A DNA stretch of 64,000 nucleotides from Rosenbergiella australiborealis (GCF_018494035.1 NZ_JABBFO010000005.1:124001-188000); one strand, 5' to 3'; positions 34,164-45,500 are shown, counted from the stretch's first letter. A program made the numbers and translations. The notes: a model not told the origin generated them from the sequence alone.

Positions 34164-34592
34164 TTAGGATGAGCACTCTAACTTTTTTTGTAAATAATGA
34201 CGTTGCATCCCTACTTTTGGAAAGTCACTCAGTTGCATGACTTGCTGGTAGCCGAGCTTGAGATAGAAATGAGGGGCTTGAAAGCTAAAGGTATCCACCA
34301 AGCTCCATTGACAGCTTTGACTCAGGGCATAGTCTTCTGTTTGTAACAGTAACTTGCCACCAATACCTTGCCCACGTACCCGTTCATCAACCCAGAGATA
34401 ATCGATGCATAACCACTGACCTTTGATCGAGGCATTTATCCCTCCAAGCATTTTTCCCTGCCCATCTCGGCAATACACCCCGAAATGACCGATTTCTTGC
34501 GGAGGTAAAAAAGAGTGATTATAACGACGTAATCCAGCAAACAGCTCTTGCTGATCCGCGGAGTGTAACGTCGGCGTCAAAACATAATTCAT
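34164..34592 (-). CDS. GNAT-family N-acetyltransferase
   Basis: A 142-residue acetyltransferase. [29 protein letters not shown] contains the RxxGxG acetyl-CoA loop, and [19 protein letters not shown] is the late motif in which the FxAxxFYxKxGF pattern is typical. The acetylated compound is unknown. It stands alone between the monooxygenase operon and the MDR reductase gene. Confidence 0.85.
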   Translation of the reverse strand: MNYVLTPTLHSADQQELFAGLRRYNHSFLPPQEIGHFGVYCRDGQGKMLGGINASIKGQWLCIDYLWVDERVRGQGIGGKLLLQTEDYALSQSCQWSLVDTFSFQAPHFYLKLGYQQVMQLSDFPKVGMQRHYLQKKLECSS

Positions 34593-35037
34593 AGCGGGCC
34601 CTTTTAGAATCAGCGTGTGTTATAGGTCAACATCATCCTAGCCATAAAAACTACAGTAAAAGTATCACTTGTCAGTCAAATAGAGTGTTTCTGACTATTT
34701 CCTTGGCAGCTTGCCGGCTTCACATTGCGATAAGGGAAGATTTGCTGAGATGTATTTAGTTCAGGTAGCGAACGACGTAACCATAAGGGTTGAGCGGATA
34801 ATTGGGGGCGATGAAAAATAATTGTCTTATATCGCTGGGATAGCACGCTGTCTGACGACGATCAGGATTAACGGCTAGATTTAATCGCTGTGATCAGCGG
34901 CGTCGACCTAACTGCCCGCTGCGTTCAACTCGCTGTCACCACCCAGTGGAGCATTGCTGCACTGGGTGGAAATAACCTTGGGTGTAACTCACTGGCAGGT
35001 TATCGGTATACCGTCTGCTATGAAAGTAAGTTAGTAC
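34593..35037. other. Intergenic region with a hairpin
   Basis: No gene is seen in these 445 bases. A hairpin at 34939-34969 (CCACCCAGTG / CACTGGGTGG, 11-base loop) lies 69 bases beyond the stop of the MDR reductase gene on the minus strand, and may end its transcript. It has no T-run. The stretch 34680-34900 shows no repeat or RNA gene I recognise. Confidence 0.4.
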
Positions 35038-36051
35038 TTACCACTCAAGGCAGATCTTGCCAAAGTGCGCACCACTTTCCTGATAAGCAAAGGCTTTATC
35101 CAGTTCTGCGTAGTGAAATACTTTATCGATAACTGGAGGTTGCCCGATAACTTCAAGCGCTTTCACAAAATCTTGTTGATCTTGACGGCTACCGACAATA
35201 ACCCCTCTTAAATCAACTTGCTTGCCGAGGATATCAAAAATAGAAATGGCGGCATCTACCCCTGAAAGAATCCCGATTTGCGAGATATGTCCGCCGACTT
35301 TAATCGCTTTTAGGGATTCATTGATCGTGGCAGGTCCTCCGACTTCAACCACATGGTCAACACCAAAACCCTCGGTAAGTGCCAATACGGCGTCACCCCA
35401 TTGCGGGGTCTTTTTATAGTTAATCGTCTCATCAGCACCCAGTTTTTTCGCCGCGTCTAATTTTTCATCTGACGAAGAGGTGGCGATCACTTTTGCCCCC
35501 ATTGCTTTTGCGATTTGTAAGGCGGTGATGGAAACGCCGCCGGTTCCTTGGACAAGTACCGTTTCCCCCGCTTTGAGCTTGCCGTTTTTGACAAGCGCTC
35601 GCCAAGCCGTGAGGCCCGAGGTGGTAATTGTTGCGGATTGTGCATGACTCCAGCCTTTAGGCGCTAAGGTAAATGCGTTCTCTGAGCGGACAACGTACTC
35701 GCAAGCCATGCCATCAACACCATCACCAGGAGTGAAGGTAAATCCCCCCACTTCAGGTATAGGTTTGCCTGCTGGCCAAACAGGAAAGAATGTCGAGACA
35801 ACGTGATCACCGACGTTGAAGTCTTTGACGCCTTCCCCGACCTCTTCCACGACACCAGCCCCATCAGAAAGTAAAATCAAACCATCCGCTTTAGGCTGCC
35901 AGCCTTTAGCCACAATTAAGTCATGGAAATTTAGAGAGCTGGCCTTGATTGCAACGCGAATCTCACCTCTACCAGGTCGTCCGGGGTCGGCGATATCAGA
36001 AAGAACAATATTTTCAAGCCCAGCTGGGGCTTTTAGCGTTAATGCTTTCAT
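35038..36051 (-). CDS. MDR-family NAD(P)-dependent reductase (zinc-free)
   Basis: A 337-residue medium-chain dehydrogenase/reductase. GETVLVQGTGGVSITALQIAKAMGAKVIATSSSDEKLDAAKKLGADETINY is the nucleotide-binding fold. In the N-terminal half the usual catalytic Cys of zinc enzymes is replaced (SSLNFHDLIV) and the structural four-Cys lobe is absent. It therefore belongs with quinone or enone reductases. It is divergent from an HxlR regulator with 102 bases between the starts, a frequent arrangement for electrophile-response genes. Confidence 0.87.
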   Translation of the reverse strand: MKALTLKAPAGLENIVLSDIADPGRPGRGEIRVAIKASSLNFHDLIVAKGWQPKADGLILLSDGAGVVEEVGEGVKDFNVGDHVVSTFFPVWPAGKPIPEVGGFTFTPGDGVDGMACEYVVRSENAFTLAPKGWSHAQSATITTSGLTAWRALVKNGKLKAGETVLVQGTGGVSITALQIAKAMGAKVIATSSSDEKLDAAKKLGADETINYKKTPQWGDAVLALTEGFGVDHVVEVGGPATINESLKAIKVGGHISQIGILSGVDAAISIFDILGKQVDLRGVIVGSRQDQQDFVKALEVIGQPPVIDKVFHYAELDKAFAYQESGAHFGKICLEW

Positions 36052-36153
36052 TTTTTACCTCATCGTGTCGTAAGCAATTTTTGACTATAGGTAACAAATT
36101 AGTTGATATGGTATAAAGAGTAAATACTACACTTTTTGTCACTAAGGTACATT

Positions 36154-36522
36154 ATGGATACTACTAAGCGTGCACGATATGATAGTTATGAAGCCCCCGC
36201 TTGTCCGGTGGAAGCCTCATTAGAACTGATTGGTGGCAAGGGTAAAGGCATACTGCTTTACCATCTTTTGGAAGGAAAATTACGCTTTAACGAATTAGGT
36301 CGCCGTACGGGTGGAATGACCGCACGTATGCTGACGAAGCAACTGCGGGAATTAGAGTTTGTCGGTCTTGTTCGACGAGACGTCTATCCAGAAATACCGC
36401 CCAAAGTGGAATATAGTTTAACCGCTGCCGGCGTTTCACTGACCCCCTTATTGCACTTATTAAAAGAGTGGGGCGAGCAACACGCGATTGAATTACTGAA
36501 TAATCTTAAGACTCCGCAATAG
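36154..36522 (+). CDS. HxlR-family regulator
   Basis: A 122-residue winged-helix protein. [77 protein letters not shown] is the HxlR domain. Cys15 (residues APACPVE) is the conserved redox- or electrophile-sensing Cys of YodB/HypR-like members. The start at 36154 has AAGGTAC 5 bases upstream; the longer frame has none. It probably represses or activates the divergent MDR reductase. Confidence 0.87.
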   Translation: MDTTKRARYDSYEAPACPVEASLELIGGKGKGILLYHLLEGKLRFNELGRRTGGMTARMLTKQLRELEFVGLVRRDVYPEIPPKVEYSLTAAGVSLTPLLHLLKEWGEQHAIELLNNLKTPQ

Positions 36523-36760
36523 CCGCCAGCTGCTACCGAGAAGCCGATAATTTTTGCGATGGCAGAGATTCTTTTGGAGCCCTCCGTGCTGGCTGTTATG
36601 TCTTACACGATGACGATTAATAGCGGTTTTTTCACTGACGACGTAATAGAATTATTCATCCTATTACGTCGGTATTTATTATTGCCGTCCAATAAAAACG
36701 TGTTGAAGAGCAACATAATATTCATTGTGCTCAATCATCTTGTAATTCTCTTGGACATCA

Positions 36761-39361
36761 TCACTTAAAGCGACAATTGAACTCACCTTTTTCGATACTT
36801 AAGTGTAAGTGTTGATAACGATGCTGGTCGCGACTGGCCGTAAGTAATTGCTGACTTATTTTTGGTAATAAAGTATTTGTTAAGATTGCGTCGACCATTC
36901 TGCCTCCAGACTCTATCTCGGTACAACGCTGAATAATATCGCTAATGACATCATCATCAATTTCCGAAACAATCTGATAATTGTCAAATAATCGGCGTTG
37001 AATCCGGCTGAGTTGTAGCTGGACAATTTTACCAAGCATCTGATCATTGAGTGGATAATAAGGCACTGTCATTAATCGCCCTAATAGTGCTGCAGGAAAA
37101 ACGTGTAATAACGGTGTACGTAGTGCGGCGGCCAGCGTCTGCATATCCGGTAATTGCTGAGGATCCCGGCAGAGTGTGCTGATCACTTCGCTACCAATAT
37201 TTGACGTTAAGATAATCAGGGTATTACGAAAATCAATATGTCGCCCTTCTCCATCTTCCATCCAGCCTTTGTCGAAGACTTGGAAAAAAATTTCATGCAC
37301 ATCAGTGTGTGCTTTCTCAATTTCATCTAATAACACCACGCTATAAGGACGACGACGGACGGCCTCGGTCAATATCCCTCCTTCGCCATAACCCACGTAG
37401 CCAGGAGGTGCTCCTTTTAAAGTTGAAACGGTATGCGCCTCTTGGAACTCACTCATATTAATGGTGATAATATTTTGTTCACCGCCATATAACGACTCCG
37501 CCAGCGCCAATGCTGTTTCCGTTTTCCCCACACCAGAAGGCCCACAAAGCATAAAAACGCCCACCGGTTTGTTCGGATCGTCCAAACGTGCGCGCGAAGT
37601 TTGGACCCGTTTTGCGATAAGTTCCAGTCCATGACGCTGACCAATTACCCGTTGATTCAAGGTTTCTACAAGGTTTAGTACCGCATCAATTTCATTATTA
37701 ATCATCCTCCCTAACGGGATCCCTGTCCAATCAGAGACCACGGCTGCCACGACATTTTCGTCCACCGAAGAAAAGAGTAAAGGGGCGTCCCCCTGTATCT
37801 GCGTTAAGCGCTGCTGTGCGTCAACCAACTGTTGAAGGAGGCTCTCGTCGGGTTGTTGATGGAGTTGTGTACGTAAGCCGATAATCTCTTTAGTTAACTC
37901 CCGCTCTTGCTGCCAACGTGCTTCCAACTGCTGACGTTTAGTATGCTGAAGCTGTAATTGGTTGGTTAACTGGGCAACGCGTTCACTATCAGAGAGTGAA
38001 ATACGTGCCTCACGCGTAGCAATTTCAATTTCCACATTAAGCGCAGCAATCTGCTGACAACAGTCATCAAGCGCTGCCGGAGGTGCACTTTGGCTAACGG
38101 CTACCCGTGCACAAGCGGTATCGAGTAAGGCAATCGCTTTATCCGGTAATTGCCGTGCAGGAATATAACGGTGCGAGAGTTTGACTGCTGCCTGCACGGC
38201 TTGGTCTACGATAAAAACCTGATGATGACGTTCTAGAGACGCAACAATACTGCGTAGTAACAAAATCGCTTTGGTTTCATCCGGTTCTGCAACATGGACC
38301 GGTTGAAAACGGCGGGTTAATGCCGGATCTTTTTCGATATATTTTTTATATTCTGCCCATGTTGTCGCGCCAATGGTTCGTAGTTGGCCACGTGCAAGAG
38401 CGGGTTTTAATAAATTCGCCGCATCACCGGTGCCTTGTTGCCCCCCCGCGCCGACTAAAGTATGCATTTCGTCAATAAACAAAATAATCGGTGTAACACT
38501 GGATTGCACATCGTTGATCAGTGATTGTAGTCGTGCTTCAAACTCCCCTTTCATGCCGGCACCGGCTTGTAGTAAGCCCATATCAATTAGCCATACCTGA
38601 ACGTTTTGTAGCGGTTTAGGAACATCGCCAGCGGCAATTCGCTGAGCAAAACCTTCTACCACCGCTGTTTTACCGACGCCAGCTTCGCCAGTGAGTAAAG
38701 GATTATTTTGCCGACGACGCATCAAAATATCGATTAATTGCCTGATTTCTTCATCACGCCCGACAACAGGATCCATTTTTCCATCGCGCGCGCGTTGCGT
38801 GAGATCTTGACCATAGTGTGCCAATGTCTGTTGGACTACCGGTGATCCACTCGGTTGTGTCGGATCGACAAAGACTTGCGAAGTCTCTTTACTCTGTAAT
38901 AACAGGCTATCAAACTGCTCAGTTAAAATATCAACATTGATACGGGTAAATTGCGCAGAAATACTCTTGAGGACATTCGCAAGGTTCCAATTAGTGAGTA
39001 GCCCAATGATAAGATGGCCGGTACGAATACGATGAGTATCCATTTTTAACGAAGCAATGACCCAAGCTCGTTCCACCGCATTATCGATATGTTCCGACAA
39101 GTCAGAGACCGAACTGGCACCATGTGGCAAGACTTCTAATGCAGTAAGAATGTCGCGGGTAAGTGTGGTTTCATCTAATGCAAAGTGCTGAATAATATAG
39201 TGAAAATCACTCTGTTGCTGCTGCATAAGTTGATGTAACCAATGAACCAGTTCTACGTAGGGATTACCCCGTAATTGGCAAAATGCCGTCGCACTTTCTA
39301 ATGATGAAAATAATAAGTGATTTAATTTACCAAATAGTATGGCGCGGTTAATTTCTGACAT
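36761..39361 (-). CDS. clpV: Type VI secretion ClpV/TssH ATPase, isolated
   Basis: This 866-residue AAA+ unfoldase has a Clp N-domain (about 1-150; [38 protein letters not shown]) and two ATPase modules: [13 protein letters not shown] with [14 protein letters not shown], and [17 protein letters not shown] with [12 protein letters not shown] coiled middle domain lies near 400-520. The N-terminus is as in ClpV, not ClpB, and [17 protein letters not shown] and [16 protein letters not shown] are typical. ClpV recycles the contracted T6SS sheath. No other tss gene lies in the window. Motifs are intact with no frameshift. The ATG at 39361 fits ClpV proteins; a TTG 36 bases upstream is less likely. 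Confidence 0.87.
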   Translation of the reverse strand: MSEINRAILFGKLNHLLFSSLESATAFCQLRGNPYVELVHWLHQLMQQQQSDFHYIIQHFALDETTLTRDILTALEVLPHGASSVSDLSEHIDNAVERAWVIASLKMDTHRIRTGHLIIGLLTNWNLANVLKSISAQFTRINVDILTEQFDSLLLQSKETSQVFVDPTQPSGSPVVQQTLAHYGQDLTQRARDGKMDPVVGRDEEIRQLIDILMRRRQNNPLLTGEAGVGKTAVVEGFAQRIAAGDVPKPLQNVQVWLIDMGLLQAGAGMKGEFEARLQSLINDVQSSVTPIILFIDEMHTLVGAGGQQGTGDAANLLKPALARGQLRTIGATTWAEYKKYIEKDPALTRRFQPVHVAEPDETKAILLLRSIVASLERHHQVFIVDQAVQAAVKLSHRYIPARQLPDKAIALLDTACARVAVSQSAPPAALDDCCQQIAALNVEIEIATREARISLSDSERVAQLTNQLQLQHTKRQQLEARWQQERELTKEIIGLRTQLHQQPDESLLQQLVDAQQRLTQIQGDAPLLFSSVDENVVAAVVSDWTGIPLGRMINNEIDAVLNLVETLNQRVIGQRHGLELIAKRVQTSRARLDDPNKPVGVFMLCGPSGVGKTETALALAESLYGGEQNIITINMSEFQEAHTVSTLKGAPPGYVGYGEGGILTEAVRRRPYSVVLLDEIEKAHTDVHEIFFQVFDKGWMEDGEGRHIDFRNTLIILTSNIGSEVISTLCRDPQQLPDMQTLAAALRTPLLHVFPAALLGRLMTVPYYPLNDQMLGKIVQLQLSRIQRRLFDNYQIVSEIDDDVISDIIQRCTEIESGGRMVDAILTNTLLPKISQQLLTASRDQHRYQHLHLSIEKGEFNCRFK

Positions 39362-40349
39362 ATTCAGTTCCGTTGAAAGGGTTGATAAGTAATACAATAA
39401 AAATTACTTAATCAAGAAGATGAAAATAAGTATCTTTACTAGATTTTTTCTTTCGTCATAGTCGTAATCTAGCGATTTTCTCCATTGTCAAATTAACCGT
39501 TAATGATTTCCTCATTAAAAAAACCCCTAACGGGGATTTTTATAACTAGAGATATTTACCATTTTATTTGTTTATCAATAATTACTCTTAAAAATGGCGA
39601 CTACTGATGGCGAATATCACGTTTTAGTCCTTGGATCATAATCGAAATAAAGAATAAGAAATAATAGAGTATTACTTTTACTCTAAAATAGTTATTAACT
39701 AATCTGACTATTATATTGGCTATTGGATACAGGTTTTCAACACTTGTGTGTCTGTCTCATTCCTCGCCACCATCGATAAGAGTGATGAAATATTCTTCGC
39801 GCTATAATAAAAATTTATTTTTTAATAACTATAGCGTTATTTTCACTGAATAGTCGCTAGAGAGAATTTGATTTATGAAGCGCTATGATAATTTAACAGT
39901 CAGATTAACAAACCGCTATTAAATCAACTGTACGCCAAAAGTTGGACACCCGACTGAATACGGTACCGTTCAGTAAGCAGTCCAAAATTTCCCATAAATT
40001 ACGGCTCAGCAGCTTGTGACGTATAACGTTGAAATGGATAGATAGCTCATTACCGCTATTGCATAAGGAGATCACCAAAGACTAATAAAGAACAGGCTGA
40101 TCAGCTTGAAGATGCTTTAGCGACTGCGGTACCGATATTGTTTGCGTGTTGAAAGTAGTGAGATCGGGGAAGAGGCAAAGCAGTATTAGAATAACCCCCA
40201 ATAATTGAGTTGAGGCATTCCTTTGAATTCCCCGACTAATTGACTTAAGGTCGGGGAAAATCTCAAAAATACCCTTATCCACTATGCCGGGTCAGTTCAT
40301 TACATGGGGCTTGCAACGAATGACGGCATACCGTGTGACTCGGTAAATT
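39362..40349. other. AT-rich gene-poor junction with probable IS remnants
   Basis: These 988 bases hold no intact gene. At 39929-39950 a sequence containing CGCCAAAAGTTGGACACC resembles the terminal repeats of IS3-family elements. At 40078-40140 one frame reads KTNKEQADQLEDALATAVPIL and then meets stops, which could be a fragment of a transposase; this is uncertain. A hairpin at 40228-40258 (TTCCCCGAC/GTCGGGGAA) may end ssb transcription. No direct repeat marking a recent insertion was found by eye. The region separates the accessory left part from the conserved ssb-lysC block. Confidence 0.4.
39520..39540. terminator. Intrinsic terminator with no gene to terminate
   Basis: AAAACCCC-TAAC-GGGGATTTT has A/T-runs on both sides, so it would work in either direction. 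It lies about 160 bases upstream of clpV. No reading frame ends next to it, suggesting that a gene was lost here. Confidence 0.55.
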
Positions 40350-40880
40350 CTAGAATGGGATATCGTCATCAAAATCCATCGGTGGCTCGTTTCCACCCGC
40401 TGGTGCTTTAGGCGATTGAGGTGCTTGACCACCGCCGCTAAATTGTGCGCCAGAAGATTGTGGTTGCTGTGGCTGGCCCCAACCATTGTTATTATTGGGC
40501 GCACCACCGGTTTGTGGCGCATTGCCGCCCTGACGACCGCCCAACATTTGCATGGTGCCGCCAACGTTCACCACCACTTCTGTGGTGTAACGATCTTGAC
40601 CGCCTTGGTCTTGCCACTTGCGAGTCCGTAATTGACCTTCGATGTAGACTTGAGATCCTTTACGTAGATATTCACCAGCGACTTCGGCTAATTTTCCAAA
40701 CAGTACAACACGGTGCCATTCTGTAATTTCTTTATTTTCACCGGTTTGCTTATCACGCCAGCTTTCGGAGGTTGCCAGTGTAATATTCGTCACAGCTCCT
40801 CCATTTGGCATATACCGGACTTCGGGATCTTGCCCCAAATTACCGACAAGAATCACTTTGTTTACGCCGCGACTGGCCAT
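40350..40880 (-). CDS. ssb: Single-stranded DNA-binding protein
   Basis: A 176-residue SSB. The OB fold (1-112; [82 protein letters not shown]) is as in E. coli. A flexible Gly/Gln/Pro-rich linker follows, then the acidic tip MDFDDDIPF, which binds partner proteins. It binds single-stranded DNA as a tetramer in replication, repair and recombination. It is divergent from uvrA; the shared 224-base region contains a LexA box, as in E. coli. Confidence 0.98.
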   Translation of the reverse strand: MASRGVNKVILVGNLGQDPEVRYMPNGGAVTNITLATSESWRDKQTGENKEITEWHRVVLFGKLAEVAGEYLRKGSQVYIEGQLRTRKWQDQGGQDRYTTEVVVNVGGTMQMLGGRQGGNAPQTGGAPNNNNGWGQPQQPQSSGAQFSGGGQAPQSPKAPAGGNEPPMDFDDDIPF

Positions 40881-40995
40881 TGCACTCTCTCCTGATGAAA
40901 AATTACCCAGATACTATCTGAGGGATGATAGCACGTCGTGACTCAAAATGGATAGTTTCGAGCACTCGCACAAAGCGATTGTATTAACTGAAAAC

Positions 40996-41015
40996 TACTG
41001 GATATTTATTCAGGT
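40996..41015 (+). promoter_or_regulatory. LexA (SOS) box between ssb and uvrA
   Basis: TACTGGATATTTATTCAGGT is nearly the E. coli uvrA box TACTGTATATTCATTCAGGT, and matches CTGT-N8-ACAG at 6 of 8 positions. It lies 90 bases before the uvrA start, where LexA would repress uvrA and perhaps one ssb promoter. Confidence 0.82.
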
Positions 41016-41104
41016 TAAATTTTGTGCCATACTGTAGAGTCTGCTTGAAATTGATATAAAGCGATGTCATCTCAACATTTAGGCAACCAAATTGGGAAAT
41101 GTGA

Positions 41105-43933
41105 ATGGATAAGATCGAAGTACGGGGTGCACGAACCCATAATTTAAAAAATATTAATATCACCATCCCCCGTGACAAGCTAGTGGTCGTCACTGGTCTT
41201 TCTGGATCAGGTAAATCCTCGCTGGCCTTCGATACCCTTTACGCTGAAGGGCAACGACGCTATGTCGAATCATTATCGGCCTATGCGCGGCAGTTTTTAT
41301 CACTGATGGAAAAGCCGGATGTCGATCACATCGAAGGGCTGTCACCGGCTATCTCTATCGAGCAAAAATCAACCTCACATAACCCTCGCTCAACGGTCGG
41401 GACAATCACAGAAATTCATGATTACCTGCGTTTACTTTTTGCTCGAGTCGGCGAACCTCGTTGTCCTACACACCACCAACCTTTAGCGGCTCAGACGATA
41501 AGCCAGATGGTGGACCAAGTGTTGAAACAACCGGAAGGGCAAAAATTGATGCTGCTTGCGCCGGTGGTGAAAGATCGTAAAGGCGAACACGTCAAAACCT
41601 TAGAAAGCCTCGCCGCTCAAGGCTATATTCGTGCCCGGATCGATGGGGAGGTGTGTGATCTGTCCGATCCACCTAAACTTGAATTACAGAAAAAACACAG
41701 CATTGAGGTCGTCGTCGATCGTTTTAAAGTACGCGATGATATTGCAACCCGTCTGGCTGAATCTTTTGAAACGACGCTCGCCTTATCCGGCGGTACTGCT
41801 ATCGTTGCCGATATGGACGATTATAAAGCCGAAGAGTTACTTTTTTCGGCCAACTTTGCTTGCCCGGTCTGTGGCTATAGCATGCGCGAGCTTGAACCAC
41901 GCCTCTTCTCGTTTAATAACCCCGCCGGTGCTTGTCAAACCTGCGACGGATTAGGCGTACAACAATATTTTGATCCAGAACGCGTTATTCAAAACCGTGA
42001 AATATCCTTGGCTAATGGCGCAATACGTGGCTGGGATCGCCGAAATTTCTATTACTATCAAATGCTACGTTCACTCAGTGAGCACTACAAATTTGATGTT
42101 GAAGCACCGTTTGAATCCCTAAGCACAGAGATACAAAAAGTGATCCTGTATGGGTCCGGTAAAACAAATATTGAATTTAAGTATGTCAATGACCGCGGAG
42201 ACACCTCTGTGCGACGACACCCTTTTGAAGGGGTGCTGCACAATATGAAGCGTCGCTATAAAGAGACCGAATCTAACGCGGTACGCGAAGAATTAGCGAA
42301 GTTTATCAGTAACTGTGCCTGCAGTAGCTGCCACGGTACGCGATTGAAAGAAGAAGCCCGCAACGTTTTCGTGGCCGACAACACATTGCCAGAAATTTCG
42401 GAAATGAGCATTGGTCATGCCAGTGATTTTTTTGAGCAGCTGGCACTAAATGGCCAAAAAGCACAGATTGCTGAAAAAATTCTTAAAGAGATCCGTGAAC
42501 GCCTCGGTTTTCTGGTCAACGTTGGGCTAAATTATTTATCCCTCTCGCGTTCAGCAGAAACTTTATCGGGGGGAGAAGCCCAACGTATTCGCCTAGCCAG
42601 TCAGATTGGTGCGGGGCTAGTCGGGGTGATGTATGTATTGGATGAGCCTTCAATTGGTCTGCATCAGCGCGATAATGAACGTCTCTTAAAGACACTTATT
42701 CACTTACGTGATCTGGGTAACACGGTGATTGTGGTTGAGCATGATGAAGATGCCATCCGTGCTGCCGACTATGTGATTGATATTGGTCCTGGTGCTGGCG
42801 TCCACGGTGGGTCGATCGTGGCCGAAGGTAATGTCGATCAAATTATGGCGAATGAAGATTCGTTGACCGGACAATATCTCAGTGGTAAACGAGCCATTGA
42901 AGTCCCGAAAGAGCGAGTCAAAGCCGACCCGCAAAAAATGTTACGTATTGCGGGTGCGCGCGGTAATAATCTCAAGAACGTGACTCTTTCGCTCCCCGTT
43001 GGCTTATTTACTTGTGTTACCGGTGTCTCTGGCTCGGGAAAATCGACGTTAATTAATGATACTTTGTTCCCGATTGCCCAACGCCAGTTAAACGGTGCAA
43101 CTCTCGCCGAACCCGCGCCTTACCATGAAGTTAATGGGCTAGAGCACTTTGATAAGGTGATCGATATTGACCAAAGCCCGATTGGTCGTACACCCCGCTC
43201 GAATCCTGCAACCTATACCGGTATCTTCACCCCGGTGCGTGAGCTATTTGCCGGTGTGCCTGAAGCCCGTTCTCGCGGTTATACGCCGGGACGTTTTAGC
43301 TTCAATGTTAAAGGCGGTCGCTGTGAGGCCTGCCAAGGGGACGGTGTCATTAAAGTGGAAATGCACTTTTTACCGGATGTCTATGTGCCCTGTGATCAGT
43401 GCCAAGGTAAACGCTATAACCGCGAAACCTTAGAGATCAAATATAAAGGTAAAAACATTCACGAAGTGCTTGAGATGACAATCGAAGAAGCAAAAGACTT
43501 TTTCGAGGCCGTTCCGGCGCTTGCTCGTAAGCTACAAACGTTGATAAGTGTTGGGCTGTCTTATATTCGTTTGGGGCAATCAGCGACTACACTTTCTGGA
43601 GGCGAGGCACAACGGGTTAAATTATCTCGCGAGCTTTCTAAACGTGGTACCGGCCAAACGTTATACATTCTTGATGAACCGACGACCGGCTTACACTTTG
43701 CCGATATCCAACAACTGTTGGGCGTGCTGCATCAGTTACGTGATCAAGGAAATACTATCGTCGTGATCGAGCACAATCTTGATGTGATCAAAACCGCAGA
43801 TTGGATTGTCGATCTCGGCCCGGAAGGCGGCAGCGGCGGCGGCGAAATTTTGATTGCTGGTTCACCGGAGACGGTAGCAGAATGTGAGCAATCACATACT
43901 GCACGGTTCTTGAAACCTCTACTTAAGAAATAA
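41105..43933 (+). CDS. uvrA: Excinuclease ABC subunit A
   Basis: A 942-residue ABC-type ATPase that detects bulky DNA lesions and loads UvrB. Two Walker A motifs are [16 protein letters not shown] and [16 protein letters not shown], and two signature motifs are [16 protein letters not shown] and [18 protein letters not shown]. Zinc-finger pairs are CPVCGYSM...[16 protein letters not shown] and CEACQGDG...CDQCQGKRY. Length equals the E. coli protein (940). It starts with ATG. It is divergent from ssb and SOS-regulated through the box upstream. A hairpin terminator follows. Confidence 0.98.
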   Translation: MDKIEVRGARTHNLKNINITIPRDKLVVVTGLSGSGKSSLAFDTLYAEGQRRYVESLSAYARQFLSLMEKPDVDHIEGLSPAISIEQKSTSHNPRSTVGTITEIHDYLRLLFARVGEPRCPTHHQPLAAQTISQMVDQVLKQPEGQKLMLLAPVVKDRKGEHVKTLESLAAQGYIRARIDGEVCDLSDPPKLELQKKHSIEVVVDRFKVRDDIATRLAESFETTLALSGGTAIVADMDDYKAEELLFSANFACPVCGYSMRELEPRLFSFNNPAGACQTCDGLGVQQYFDPERVIQNREISLANGAIRGWDRRNFYYYQMLRSLSEHYKFDVEAPFESLSTEIQKVILYGSGKTNIEFKYVNDRGDTSVRRHPFEGVLHNMKRRYKETESNAVREELAKFISNCACSSCHGTRLKEEARNVFVADNTLPEISEMSIGHASDFFEQLALNGQKAQIAEKILKEIRERLGFLVNVGLNYLSLSRSAETLSGGEAQRIRLASQIGAGLVGVMYVLDEPSIGLHQRDNERLLKTLIHLRDLGNTVIVVEHDEDAIRAADYVIDIGPGAGVHGGSIVAEGNVDQIMANEDSLTGQYLSGKRAIEVPKERVKADPQKMLRIAGARGNNLKNVTLSLPVGLFTCVTGVSGSGKSTLINDTLFPIAQRQLNGATLAEPAPYHEVNGLEHFDKVIDIDQSPIGRTPRSNPATYTGIFTPVRELFAGVPEARSRGYTPGRFSFNVKGGRCEACQGDGVIKVEMHFLPDVYVPCDQCQGKRYNRETLEIKYKGKNIHEVLEMTIEEAKDFFEAVPALARKLQTLISVGLSYIRLGQSATTLSGGEAQRVKLSRELSKRGTGQTLYILDEPTTGLHFADIQQLLGVLHQLRDQGNTIVVIEHNLDVIKTADWIVDLGPEGGSGGGEILIAGSPETVAECEQSHTARFLKPLLKK

Positions 43934-43941
43934 CTGTACCT

Positions 43942-43964
43942 GCCCAGTTTGACTGGGCTTATTT
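43942..43964 (+). terminator. Terminator after uvrA
   Basis: GCCCAGT and ACTGGGC form a 7-bp stem with a TTG loop, followed by TTATTT. It lies 8 bases after the uvrA stop and before the alcohol dehydrogenase gene. Confidence 0.7.
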
Positions 43965-43985
43965 GTGAAACTACGAGGAGTTATC

Positions 43986-45038
43986 ATGGCAGAAATTCAT
44001 GCTTATGCCGCACGGGATGAAAAATCTCCCCTTGCCCCTTTTGAATATTCACCACGGGAAGTGCGAGATAACGACGTCAAGATTGAAATCCTTTACTGTG
44101 GTGTTTGCCACTCTGACCTTCATATGGCGCGTAATGAGTGGAGAAATACGCTCTACCCTATCGTGCCCGGACACGAAATTGTCGGACGTGTGGTTGAAGT
44201 CGGTAAGACAGCAACACAGTTTAAAGCCGGCGATTTAGTCGGAGTGGGCTGCATGGTCGACTCATGCCGGACGTGTTCAAGCTGTCAGGACGGGGAAGAA
44301 AACTATTGTGAGAATGGCTTTGTCGCGACTTATAACAGTAAAGATCGTTTTTCTGAAGCGATTACTTACGGCGGTTATGCCACGGATATTGTGGTCGATG
44401 AAGCCTTTGTACTTAAAGTTCCCGAAAATCTGGATCCTGCCGGTGTTGCGCCACTGCTTTGTGCGGGGGTCACCACCTATTCGCCATTGCGTCACTGGAA
44501 TGTCGGCCCAGGACAAAAAGTGGGTATTGTCGGCTTAGGCGGTCTTGGACATATGGGCGTAAAATTGGCCCATGCAATGGGTGCTAAAGTCGTTCTATTC
44601 ACGACCTCAGCCTCAAAAGTTGAAGACGGTAAACGTTTAGGCGCCGACGAAGTTGTGATCTCTAAAGATGCCGCGCAGATGGAAGCCCACGTCAATAGTT
44701 TCGATTTTATTCTGAACACCGTTGCCGCACAGCATGACCTGACGCCATTTATCCGCTTATTAAAACGTGACGGTCACCTTGCACTGGTAGGCGTGCCGGA
44801 ACACGATCACCCTGCGCCAAGTGTCGCTGAGCTAATTTTCAAACGCCGTACCGTCGGCGGATCACTGATTGGAAGTATTGCGGAAACACAAGAAATGCTC
44901 GATTTTTGTGGTAAGCACAATATCACCGCAGATATTGAGTTGATTACTATCGAACAGATTAATGATGCGTATGAACGTATGTTAAAAAGTGATGTGAAAT
45001 ATCGCTTTGTTATCGATAATAATTCATTAAGAAAGTAA
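43986..45038 (+). CDS. yahK: Zinc-dependent NADP(H) alcohol dehydrogenase, YahK-like
   Basis: The 350-residue product is a medium-chain aldehyde reductase. Zinc ligands are visible: catalytic Cys in YCGVCHSDLH, His-Glu in PGHEIVGRV, and the structural four-Cys lobe CRTCSSCQDGEENYCENG. The cofactor fold is VGIVGLGGLGHMGVKLAHAMGAKVVLFTTS, where the Ser after the strand fits NADP use. DFILNTVAA and the end YERMLKSDVKYRFVIDN match E. coli YahK closely. It would reduce a wide range of aldehydes to alcohols. GAGGAG precedes the ATG at 43986. In E. coli this position after uvrA is occupied by other genes, so it is an insertion. Confidence 0.88.
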   Translation: MAEIHAYAARDEKSPLAPFEYSPREVRDNDVKIEILYCGVCHSDLHMARNEWRNTLYPIVPGHEIVGRVVEVGKTATQFKAGDLVGVGCMVDSCRTCSSCQDGEENYCENGFVATYNSKDRFSEAITYGGYATDIVVDEAFVLKVPENLDPAGVAPLLCAGVTTYSPLRHWNVGPGQKVGIVGLGGLGHMGVKLAHAMGAKVVLFTTSASKVEDGKRLGADEVVISKDAAQMEAHVNSFDFILNTVAAQHDLTPFIRLLKRDGHLALVGVPEHDHPAPSVAELIFKRRTVGGSLIGSIAETQEMLDFCGKHNITADIELITIEQINDAYERMLKSDVKYRFVIDNNSLRK

Positions 45039-45048
45039 GTAATCACTT

Positions 45049-45073
45049 ACCGTTCCCTTCCAGAGGGAACGGT
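45049..45073. terminator. Terminator between convergent yahK and yjbQ
   Basis: ACCGTTCCCT and AGGGAACGGT form a perfect 10-bp stem with a 5-base loop. It lies between two converging stop codons and can serve both. Confidence 0.75.
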
Positions 45074-45080
45074 ATTCTCG

Positions 45081-45500
45081 TTAAGAGTTACCCTGTAGCG
45101 TAGCAATAATTCTACGCCCTCCGCCATGAATACGATGCTCCCCAAGCCAAATCCCTTGCCACGTGCCCAGTAGTACACGACCTCGTGAGATGGGTAGTAA
45201 TAACGAGACACCTAATAACGATGATTTAATGTGGGCAGGCATATCATCGGCCCCCTCATAATCATGTTGGTAATCGCCTTTGTCTGGAACGGTACGCAAG
45301 AAATACTGCTCCATATCACTGCGAACTGTCTGATCACAATTCTCATTAAGTGTCAGCGACGCTGACGTGTGCTGTAGGAACAAATGAAGCTGTCCAACAT
45401 TTACCGCTGTCATCTCAGGCAGTGCTGATAACACCTCATCAGTAATAAGATGAAATCCACGTCGCTTCTCTTTGAGCTGAATTATTTTTTGATGCCACAT
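45081..45500 (-). CDS. yjbQ: YjbQ family protein (secondary thiamine-phosphate synthase)
   Basis: A 139-residue protein. [70 protein letters not shown] and [26 protein letters not shown] match E. coli YjbQ almost position by position. The family (UPF0047) has weak thiamine-phosphate synthase activity; its main role is unclear. The start at 45500 has AAGGAG 7 bases upstream; the longer frame would add a 51-residue extension not seen in relatives. In E. coli yjbR follows; it is absent here. Confidence 0.93.
   Translation of the reverse strand: MWHQKIIQLKEKRRGFHLITDEVLSALPEMTAVNVGQLHLFLQHTSASLTLNENCDQTVRSDMEQYFLRTVPDKGDYQHDYEGADDMPAHIKSSLLGVSLLLPISRGRVLLGTWQGIWLGEHRIHGGGRRIIATLQGNS

Noticed and set aside
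40082-40282. 66-codon minus-strand frame near ssb
   Set aside because: It lies in the decayed junction, has no ribosome-binding site and no recognisable domain.
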